Positions 37,901 to 49,900 of a stretch of 64,000 nucleotides of DNA are shown in pieces. The stretch is from Mya arenaria (lineage: Eukaryota > Mollusca > Bivalvia > Myida > Myidae): the NCBI RefSeq assembly GCF_026914265.1, contig NC_069127.1, forward strand, positions 22,127,045-22,191,044, given 5' to 3'. The position numbers were made by a program, and so were the translations under genes. The notes below the pieces were generated by a model. The model was not told the origin of the DNA. It did no database searches and saw nothing but the letters and a program-made list of their open reading frames with translations. Within the stretch, counting starts at the first letter, position 1; each line of letters opens with the position of its first letter.

Positions 37901-40900
37901 TAATTTAATTCATTTAACAATGATTGTTCTTTTGAGCTTTTTTTCTTGAACTATGTTTTTTGGTAACGGCTTTTTGTTATAGTCAATTTTTCTATAGACC
38001 TTTCAATGTGGACATTGAAGTCATTATTGTCAGGCTGTTTACATAATGAATTAATATGCTTCTCTAAACTATTGTTCAATTTATACATATATATATATAA
38101 TTATATAAGATATAATTTGAAAAACAAAATATATCTGTTTAACATGGCATTTTAGAACAATATTGATTCAAGGAAATGCAGAAAAAAGTGTAGGTACGTG
38201 CAATTCTAGTATGTGTCATAAGAACTCTAAATGAGATATGCTATTCGTAATTTATTCTTAAAAGAGCCATTAATTTATTTAATTTATTGAATTTGTCTCA
38301 AACAGCAATTATACACCTAAGAGATAGGCACAAAAAAGCAAAATACCCTAAAAACCAGCATTAAATACTTAAAATGTTTTCTGATAGTATAAAAATATAT
38401 ATTTGTGTCCCAATAACTTACGCAATTCGAAATCGAAGGTTAGATTTGATAGTGCTAGCTTTCAACAACTTTTATTTGTACTAACCGTTTGCTACACGTG
38501 CATTCAGTTTACGTAAACAATTCTATGGCGAAATGGTTCATAACAAAAAGGCCCTTTGGGCTTATAACCCGAACAAAAACTTAATACATACTATATGAAT
38601 CTTGCCGACAAGAGCATTAAATCATCCCCTAGACAAGATAGCTTCCAATGGCAGTCACAGAAAAGACGATGACTTTGAAACTAAAGGTACTCACGATTTA
38701 AAATAGGCTCATTAATATGTTTATGTTCCATTAATTTAACGTAACTGTTGCCTATACGGTTACAAAAGTTAACTGGCGTTCATATTATCGTGTTTCTTGT
38801 AAATCATTTAATTCAGCATGATATATTTCCTCTGGCAACAAACCTAGAAGCTTCATCATCATTAAACATTTTTTTAAATGCAGGTTTTTTATTCAGAAGA
38901 TACGAGGAGATCGTTTTTGAAATCGCCGACTTAGTTCTAAAAGTTTTATGACACAACATTGAACTAGCCACCATATACGTTTATTTAGTGACATTTTACA
39001 ACGTAGGACATCTGTAAAGGCGTTTGACAAAAATTAAAAATGATTTTCAGTCTGGCATTAAAAATTGAACACACGCCATTTATAAGAAGTTCACATAGTA
39101 AAACTTCAGGACTGCTTTGCAGACCAGACAAGGAAATTCTGAATGCATTAAATATTATAAACACGATTAGTATAAACCTTAAGCGGGCAATTTTCTTGAA
39201 GCTAGCCAATTGAAACGTGTGATTATGTTAACGATTGTATACGTCGAAAAGCATTTGTGATTAGTCAAAATTAACTCTGTTTTGTTTTCAGGAAATCCTG
39301 AAAGCAGCCAAGAGGAACTTTCGGAAAAAGAATTACTTCTACCAGGTATTAAGACTTATGTATGTGTAGTACACATATCAATGTATTGGAGGGGTTATTT
39401 CATGATAAGAAAGCTGTGACCTCATACTGATTGTATAGACAAGTTTGCGCTTAAACGGCAATTGCACTTTGAAATTATAAAGCAAAGGCAAAGTTCAAAC
39501 GTTCTTTGCAAGGCTTTAAACTATGTGACTTTGAGACAATATATTTTCTGAAAGTCGATGACATTTTCACAAATATGGGCGTGGGGAACATCGCAGGTGG
39601 AACGATTCTTTGTAATCAGTTATTTATCATGTTCTAAACAGGGTAGCTATGCTGGCCAACATATTCAGTGTCAGTTCCTTTTTAGACTCCACAACATTTC
39701 TAACTGCAAATATAAGAGTTGTCAGACGGATAACTGTTGGAAGGACGGTTCGTTTTGGCCCCCAATTTTGAACAGATTGACCAATTAAAAGTATATGTCT
39801 CACTTTTCAATCATACTCTTATTAGGTTTATATGGACTATAAAGATAAAGTTATCCACAAGAAAATAATACTGTACATACAGTATTTAATAAATAAAGAA
39901 TGAATATATGATGTTTTCAAACAGCTCACCATTAGCGTAGCGTCTTTTTATGGGCAATAAATCTTGATCAGTACTAAGAAGAAATCCAACAACTGACTAA
40001 ATGACTTTATATAACATCAAGCTAGATTTGAGTGAAGTATAAAGAAATACTAAATCCTTGTCCGAAGAAGTAATTGTATTTGGTGCAGCCGAAATGGAGC
40101 GATATTGTCATTTTGACATTGATTAGTCACCCACAAAAGGCTTCTTAAAAAAGGTGCTAGACAAAGAAAATCAAATAATATACCGTTTTGTAGAAAGGCC
40201 ATGAGGATTTGTAGTACAATCAAATAGTCTTAGAAAGTGTTGAAAACCTCGTGACAATAGCAAAGGAATGAAATTTTGCATTAGTCTCGTGGACGTATGC
40301 TGTATTTTTAGATGATTTTGATTTGGTTCATAAAGTCGGAGTGGATGAAAAAATATTGTTAACCGGTTTGCGACATGATCAGAATATATTAATGGATATC
40401 CTCAATGTGTTGCGTTATGAAAACCGTATAGTGCAATGGGGATAAATAAAGCAGATTTTGCCAGTTTATCACCCGGTGGCAAACATTCCTTCCGACCCAA
40501 ACGTGATTCAACGGTACCTGACTAAAAAGATGGAGGTACCCATTATTGGCCATAGACTCATTTATACGTTTAGGTTTCGTAAATTAAAGTTAACACTTTC
40601 CAAAACGGTTTGGACGTGCATCAAAGAAAGGAGGTACATGCAATAATAGTAAGTGTCATAAGAACTCTAAATGAGGTTTGCTATTATGATATATATCATT
40701 TTAAAAAGAGCCAGTAATTGTTATATTTGCCTAAAACAGCAAATACATATATTTTAGATTGGCATAAAGCAAGCGAAATACCATGAACCAGCATAAAATA
40801 CTTATAATCTTTTCTGACAGTATAGAAATATTTATATTTGTCCCAATACCGTTACTTACGCAATCCGAAGTTGAAGACTATATTTGATGATTCTAGCTTT

Positions 40901-43900
40901 CAATAACTTTTACTTTTACAGACACATTTGCCACATGTACATTAAGTTTATGTAAAAAATTCCATGCAAGCGAAATACCATAAACCAGCATAATATACTT
41001 AAAATATTGTCTGACAGTATAGAAATTATTCATATTTGTCCCAAAACAGTAACTTACGCAATCCGTGGTCAAAGACTAGATTTGATGGTGCTAGCTTCCA
41101 TAACGTTTACTTCTACAAACAATTTGCTACACGTGCATTCAGTCTATGTAGTCAGTGCCATTGTGATATTTTCATTATATGAATATTATTTGAATCTTGC
41201 AGATTCTTCTGGACAAGAAAGTTCTTCCAATGGCAGTCACAAAAAGGACGATAAACTTGAAGATAAAGGTACTTACGATTGAAAAAGAGTCATTCATATA
41301 ACTAGGTTCCATTAATTTAACGTAACTCTTGCCTTTACGGTTGCAAAAGTTAACTCGCATTCATGCAATCGTGTTTCTTGTAAATCATTATCAGTATATA
41401 TACATATATTTCTAGCACACTGGATAGGCATTTCCGGTGACGTCAGCCGTGCTGGAAAATCCCATCTGGCATCCCCCCATGCCAGATGAGTCACGCACTG
41501 TGACGTAATACTTTTTATTTCTTTTATTATATACTTTAAGTAACCATAATTATGATATTTCAATAGAGTTTCATAAACATAAACTGCAAAAATATATCTT
41601 CACAACAAAACGAAATAACCCTTCAAAGACTTGATATCGAAGGAACTTATTGACGTTGACAGTGAATAAAAATTACTGCGCGTCATGACGTCAGTAAACA
41701 TTATCGCATGCACTTTTTGGTGAAATGTACAAAAATGAGCTTTTTAATGCAGTTTCTTCACAAAAAATATAATTAAGGTATGCTAGAAAAATATCTATCA
41801 TGTGTATCCGTTCCGGATAAAAACAATCCGACCCTCGGGCACGCTGCGCAATGCAGGTGCCCTCGGGTCGGATTTTTCTATCCGGAACAGGAACACATGA
41901 CAGATATTATTAATATATATATAGACAATAAAAGGCCTTCCAATGCCAATGGTAATAAAACCCGTGACGTTAAAGGTTCTCATACTGATTGTATAGACAA
42001 GTTCGCGTTTGAACTGCAAATTTGCATCTTTAAACTATTAAGAAAAGGCACAGTTCAACTTCTTTGCAATGCTTTATACCATGTTACTTCAAGACGATAG
42101 ATATTCTGAAACTCTAAGATTATTTCACAAATATGGGCTACCGGAAACATTGCCGGTAGAACATTTTTTTGTAATCTGTTTTGTAATGAAAAACAACAAC
42201 ATTGTAAACCGGTTTGTGACTAAAAGAATATATCAAGGGATACCCTCATTGTATTGCGTTATAAGAACCGTATAGTGCAATGGGGTTAAACAATGCAGAT
42301 TTCATGCCTAAATAAGCTCTGAACACTTCTGATTCGCCCCGTTTGCCTTCATCTTGTAAAGGAAAAAATAGGAATATATTAATTTTGCAGACATTGCCAG
42401 TCAATCACCCGGTGGGCAAGATTCTATCCGACCCGAACGTGGTTCAGCGGTGCCTGACTATGAAGATGGAGGTATCTGCTATCGGCTCATTTATACGTTA
42501 CGTTCCGTAAATTAAAGTTAACACTTTCAAAAACGATTGAATTAATGAACTCGCATTCATACACTCGCGTCTCTTCTACTTGGTATTGTATTATTGTAAA
42601 TAGTATTTAATTTGTTATTCTCTATCTTCCATACAACCTAGAAATTCTAGGCTTCATTATCATTTCACATATTGCCACTCTGACGGTTGGATCGTGCTTG
42701 TTACTGTAACCAGTAATCTGTGTGCCTCTAAAATCTGAAAAAAAGTAATATGAGTAAAAGCAAATTTTAACGTTTTACGGGACCAAGGCTTTGAGAAATC
42801 AACCACAGACTTATAAAACGATTTTCAGCATCAATCCATCTTCAATTGATTCTGAGCATTGCGACAAAACCATAAATATTATTCAACTGTATTCGTTCGC
42901 TTTAATAAACATGTGTGAAACAACTGTACAATTTATTTTCCTATACAAATAAGCATTTGCAGTCCGATAATTATTTGTTTTTTAAAAACGTAATGTGTTC
43001 GTGAGAGTTGAACTTCTATTAGTACTAACTTAGTTTACATTTTGTACAAATGTATCGCAGTTATTTCGAGGCAGTTATTGATGATGTTATGTCGTCATTG
43101 ATACTACAATAATTTAATATTTTAGTTAATTCATTTAACAATGATTGTTCTTTTTTTCTTGAACTATGTTTTTGGGTAACGGCTTTTTTATAGTCAAAGT
43201 TTTCTACAGACCTTTAAATGTTGACAATAAAGTTATCATTGTCAGGCCGTTTACATAATTAATCAATATGTTTCTCTTAACTATATTTCAATGTTATTAA
43301 ATAAGTAGCACATACGTTGATCAAATATCAAAAGCGTTCAAATGATTTATGAAATATGTCGCGTTTAGCAAAGAACCACACGAGAGCATTTTAGTGTATT
43401 TTTGATATTCTCGAAATGGTCTACACATAGAACAGCTGACCATATTTCACAAATCATTAGATCGTTCGTTTATTTGCAAGCGTCTTATTTGATGTTTCAA
43501 GTAATCCGTGTGAAACTAATTTAAGTGAAAATACATTTCGATTTGCACGCAAATAATTCATAAACTTTTTTAAGCAATTATAGTAATAGCTTTGCCTAGG
43601 TAGTCATAGTAACAGAAGCGGTTGGCTACCATGTGTAAATATTCGCTGAAGTCACTGACTTATGTTGTATTCTCACCTTATTTCGTCGGTATAATTAAAT
43701 TTTAATGTTCTTTATTATAGAACAACATCAGTATACAATTCAAATTTATTGTTATTTTCTGTATTTTGTTAATGACTAAATTTGGAGACTTATCTAAAGG
43801 TCACGGTTAGTTTGTTTGCATGTTTATAAATATGCTACACAAAACTCCAAATCAAATTCAGGATCGTTGCTGAATTACGCAGATTAGAAACAAAGCATAG

Positions 43901-46900
43901 AACAGTAATACCACACTGAAATCATTCAATAAATTCTTAGTGTTTTGGCTGTGACTTAATTTTCTTCAAATATTTTACGTTTTCAAATCATTTGGAAGGA
44001 GAGAATAGCATATACAAGTCGCTTTTATTTTTGATAATGTTTTTCTTTATTTGTTCCCAGTTTTAGTACAATGATACTTTTTATTATGAAACTCTATGAT
44101 CACACAGTTTTAAACCTTTTATTTTATAAGGCAGACTGTTTGTGATGTTTTTGGTTTCTAACAATGACTGCATCGTATCTTTGAAAAGTATTTGCATTAG
44201 GTGCTCTGAATTGTTTCCCTCCGTCTGCAGATAGAGTTGGGATCTCTAATCATAGAAGTACTTGGGGTTTACCTTTTCGTTTTTTATTATTTGTTTTATT
44301 GATAAGTTTCCTCAAGTTAATGCATACTTTGATAAGATTTACCTTTTGCATTTTATCTTCATTAAGGATTGTTGGGATAAGAGTGAGGTTTGTGCACATA
44401 AACTGGTTTAAACTCCCAGTAAATTTACATTTTACTGACCGTTCCAAGGCGGTACCTAACAATTCTTGATAAACATACCAATTATTTTTATATATCATAT
44501 AGTATTTATGCATTGTGCTGTTTGTAGAGTTTTGTGCTGTTCTATGTTTCTTGTTTGCGATTTTGTGTTCTATGTCTTTGGCGTTTACCCATTGCCACTA
44601 AACCGGGTTTATGTTTAAAAAATTTGCTACTGAGCATGTTTCTGTAGCTTTTTGCATAAATATTAAAATCAGATAATCAAAAAGGCCAAAATGTTGTTTA
44701 TGAAAACGATATTTATACGTAGTGATTCAAAAACAGATATAATTTGCAAAGACATATTTTTCAATAACATGGCATTTTAGAACAATTAGGAATCCAGGAA
44801 ATGCAGGAAAAAGTAGGTACGTGCAACACCGATGTGTGCCATTAGAACTTTAAATGAGATGTACTTTTCATTTTTTTTTAAAAAGCCAGTATTTGTTATA
44901 TTTGCCTCAATCAGCAAATACGTACTTTATATATTGACACTAATAAGGTAAAATACCCTATACCAGAATTAATTTTTTTAAATGTTTTTGATAGGTAAGT
45001 ATAGAAAATATAATGTGTGTCCTAATAAAAATCGCAAATCGAATCGAAGGCTATATTGGATGGTTCATGCTTTCAATAACATTTACTTCCACAAAGCGTT
45101 TGTTACACGTGCATTCATTTCATATTAACAATTCCATGGCGAAATCGGCTCATAACAAAAAGCAGTTTGGTCTTATTACCCGAAGTAAGATTAAATATAT
45201 AAAATATGAATCTTGCAGACAATAGAAGTTCATCATCCCATAGACAAGAGACTTCCAAAAACGACAATCACATTGAAGGTAAAGGTACTCATGATTGAAA
45301 ATAAGCTCAATTATTGGTTCAGGTTCCATTAATTACAGGTAAATCGTGATCTAGCATTTGTACAGTCCTGTTTATTGTTAATCATTTAATTAAGTATGTT
45401 ATAATGCATTTGGCAACAGACCTGGAAGCTTCATTGTCATTTAACATTCTTAAACTGGAGGTTTTTCATTCCGAAGAGACGAGTATATCGTGCTTGAAAT
45501 TACTTCGTTCTAAATGCGTTATGTCATTACGCAGTGAACAAGCCGCCAATCACGTATTTTTGTGACTTTTTCTAAACTAGGAGATCTGAAAATGTGTTTG
45601 CCAAAATAGAAAATGATATTCAGTATGACATCAAAAAATAGAAAATACGGCATTTGTAAGAATTCACAAAGTAAAACTTCAGGCCATCCTTGTAGACCAG
45701 ACACGGGAATTATTGCTTGCGTTAAATATAATTAGCCCAATAAACCCATAAACATTTAGCGGGCACTTCCCTTGTAGATAGCCACTTGAAACGTGGTATT
45801 AATTGTAACGATTGAACACGTCGAATTGCATCCGTGATTAGACAAAATGAATTTTGTTTTATTTTCAATAAGTCCTCCAAGAAGCCAATGCCAAACTTCT
45901 AAACAAAATCCACTTTTAGAAAGTATTAAGAATTATGCATTTGTAAAACACATATCAACGTATTGGTGCTATTTCATGAAAGTAATGTTGTTACCTCATA
46001 AACATTGAAAAGACAAGTCCGCGTTTGAGTGGTTATTGCACTTTGAATTACTAAGCAAATGCACATTTCAAACTTTCTTTTCAATTTCAATCTTATTAAC
46101 TTCAGGAAGTCACTTAATGTGTCGTTCTAAAGAATGGCCATTCAGGAGTTGTAGTCCAATCAATCGTCATAGAAAGTGTTGAAAAACTCGTGACGGCAGT
46201 AAAAAAGAAATATTTATTGGTTTCGTCATATATAGATATCTAAATCTGTTGCCATGAAACATCACATTTTATTAGATATATCATATCGCCTTGGCAACCA
46301 CTTAATAACTGCACGATGGTCGAGGTATCACTTACTTCAGATGTTTTAGTTATTTGTTTTCTCTTATTTTAAATATGTGTGGTGACACATTGTAAAGATA
46401 TGAATTTTAAAAATAGAAAACTAATAAAGTGAATATAGACATCTGGTATGCTCCATGACATCAACTGCAAATTGGTAGTGAGGAATTTCGAATGTATCTA
46501 AAAGTGAGAAGGTCTTTAAGAGTCATAAATGTATACAAGTTAAGCATGATGATGAATGTAGTTTCAAATCACATGAAAGCCATGTAATCGTTAATTATTA
46601 TATGGATATGAATAACCACAATTGTATTTTGAAGCTATTTCTATACGTTCTAAACAGTATTCTACTTCACTTTATCTCTACATATACAAGCGCCATTCAG
46701 AAATTACGTAGACTAGATTGCCGTTCGCAAGTTGTAAGATTCATAAAAACGCAGAATTACATGTACTGATTTAATTCACGAAATTTCATCAAAATCCGAT
46801 CAGTATTAACACCGCTGCTGTAAACTAACAAATACACATGTACATACCACGGCGCACAGTTAAATCATCACAGAACCACTCCAGCTTCAATTTAGCATCA

Positions 46901-49900
46901 ACAGCTCTCGTTACATACTTCCATTCGTCCGGAGGTATCAAATCGGCGTCCGCGTAACACAGCAACAGTCGGAACCACCATAAAGTCCATTGGGGCTATA
47001 TTTGGGCTGTAAGGTGCGTTCTCCACTCTCCCTAGTCCCAAGATGTCCATCTAGTGGGTAGTAGATTAGGCAAAGTGGCCTGGGGATTTGTCCTGATGAG
47101 GCAGGAGATCTCCGATGTCCGTCCCTGGACGTTTCTGGAATATTGCGTTGAGCTGGTCACGTCGTATATCCTGAAGCATGAAATAAATATAGCATATTAC
47201 GAAATCAAAAACATATTTTCATTATTTTTTTTAATTTAAGTGAAGATGTTTTTAAATTAAATTAGTTTAAATGTGTCACATTTTAATGATAACTACTGTG
47301 AAAGATAAACTATGATAACATTTGAATAATATTTCGCATTCAGCGTCTGTCCTACGGATATTGCATGCACGAGGAGCAGTTCGCGGATATCCATAATGAA
47401 TAAGAACAAGATCTTTCGGGATGACTTTCGGGTCACTGCTTTCATCGGAGGCGGTGATGATTTCCGTTTTCATGCCAATGGAAGTCCCGTCCGTGCTTAC
47501 GATTCTGTTGATAAAGTCGTCCCCTTTAATAAATAGCATATTCCTTGTCCCCGTACTATCCGATCGGCGGGTTTCTATATCACAAATATTGAATGTATTT
47601 CTACAAAAACATATAGTGCGATATCAATACACTTTGAAAATGTTTGCGCAAAATTCGGCATTGGAACGGATTTTAACGATCCAATGTGCTTCTGTCGTCT
47701 TTAAGCAATGAAAGATGTACAAGTAATTAACAAATATCTGGTACATTTTCAGGCCCTCCAGTACAGGAACAAAGCCCACCAAGTAATGTTAGCCCTGCAA
47801 ATGCGTCAAGACCACCAACAGGTATAAATGATATAACATAGTTTTGACATGTTTTAAATTCATGTTGCAATCAATGACGCTGGAAAGACAGAATCCTGTT
47901 TTAATCATTTAAAATGTCAACTTGCAAGTTCTCTAAGGACGATTATAAAATTTGACACTCGACAATCTGACAATGAAGAAAATGTTTAGTGTAGTATACT
48001 TTTTCATTTCGTATTTTTGCGTAGCGGTTTACAGGCATCAGGTAGGCGTGTGGGTCTTAACGTGTCGATAAAAAGCTATACATAGCTTATGTTTCAAATA
48101 TTATATATAGAATCCGACAATAAACACATATTGACTTGACATGACTTTACATTAACGTTCTCCCGTTTGGTTTTCATGTATGATGCATGAAAAATGTAGC
48201 AGTCCCTGTTGTTAAGATAACAATTATAAGATTTTTAAACCAAATGCAAAAAAAATCAGGTATCACCAAAGTTTTTTTTTTATATGACATGTTTAAATAT
48301 TAAATGCGCCTGAGTTTTAAAATGGGACGTATGGTGGTATGTGGATTAAAATAGTTCGAATAAAAATACTTCTTTATTAAAGTAACTTTAAAAGTATCTG
48401 TTATGAAATCGGCGAAATGTATAAAAAAAATCATCAGTTTACATTACCTATTCTTATAACAGGTAATAACAGGCGCTTATCGATTACAGTTTTGGGGCAC
48501 TCAAATATTTTTTTGAATTCGATTCGTATTGCTTGTGAACACAATTTGAATCAAATTAAAATCACGCTTGCCGCGCCAAAATCATTCAACGCTTTAAGGG
48601 CTTTCATCAATATATTGAAACGAACAATATGATGATTATATATAATATGGTTATAAAAACAACCCTTGTTTTCATAAGTTGTTATATTGTATTATAGTGG
48701 CCACATATTCTCTAAAGTTTTAAACAAACTTTTGGGAATTCTTAATAAATTGTCGATTTCCGATAAAAAAAAGACCAAATTATATCTCTTTAAAAGTGCA
48801 ATTTAAGAAGTTTTAACCATTGATCATTGATGCGACGAATTGTCTAAATAAATCTCCTAATCTCCTAACACACTTTAGATCTGCAGCCATTTGTGTATAT
48901 TATGGCTAGATTTAACAACTGGTTGAAATTGTTAAGAGGTTATCGTTGACCAATACTTTTAAGAAACACAACCGAAACACGCTCAGAAGCCGAAAGTTTA
49001 AACAAAATTAAGTTGGACATTTTTCCTTAAGCAATATACCCTGTAAATAGGCAAAAACCTCAATAATTGCCGAACATAACACAATATAAACGTAAACATG
49101 TAGATGATATTTAATAATTATATAGCATAACTTGGGTCTATAATGTACATTTGTGAATGAAATACAACAAAGCGAATATACCATGCCACTGAAGTAGCAA
49201 ATCAATAAAATTGCGGTTACTTGTTAATCAATGATACTCAAGTCCATATTATTAACACATATGTACATGCAAACATCTTAAATGGTTTGCATTGCACCAT
49301 GCTTTTAGTGAGGGCACATTTATACACCTGATTAAAACCCAGAGAAAATGAACTACTCAAAAATTCCTAAGCATGTACTGAAATTAGCTTCTGGGAGGTA
49401 GGACTCGCTGATGCTTTCCTTCTGAACAACGACTGTCCAGATTCGTTTCGGCCCTGAACGTATATATGATTATTCATTCGTTTTTGGAACTTAATTTAAA
49501 GTGAGCAACAGTTCACTTAGGATATGGTTTGGAGCTTGGATTTTAGTTTTGTTTGCATTAATAGCCATGATTGTTGTTGTAAGTTATTTCTGGGTCTTCA
49601 GTATCAGGACTGTGCATGTCAAAACAAGAAAGAAATGTTATTGTTTTCTATCGATGATGTGGCAACATCTGACTTGTATGTGGACGCAACGTTTTCTTGG
49701 AATATCAATTAGTTATTATAACACGTGTACGTAGTTCCATTAATAAAGGCAATTATCCCAACCATTTACTAAAGGAGGCAGCCCAATATCGTCTTTAGGT
49801 TGGTGGTCACAGATAAACCGTATACACCACAAACTAAGGGGGCCACTTTTCATTTGCCTTTCTCTAAATATTTATTTGTCAGTCAGGTGTTAACATTGTC

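Larger units (their letters stand above)
35230..46150. repeat. Tandem duplication of a multi-exon tail block
   Basis: Block 1 (about 35230-40610) and block 2 (about 40613-46150) align in the same order: 35292 with 40613, 35685 with 41203, 36671 with 41925, 38173 with 44798, 38608 with 45219, 39292 with ~45878, and long intron stretches such as 36840-37960 with 42060-43230. The offset is ~5.25 kb until about 43.2 kb and ~6.6 kb afterwards, so block 2 carries an extra ~1.4 kb around 43.3-44.7 kb. The junction at 40612/40613 cuts exactly at the acceptor of the microexon. Shorter internal repetition (e.g. 39430-40612 resembling 36755-37305) shows earlier rounds. Confidence 0.8.
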
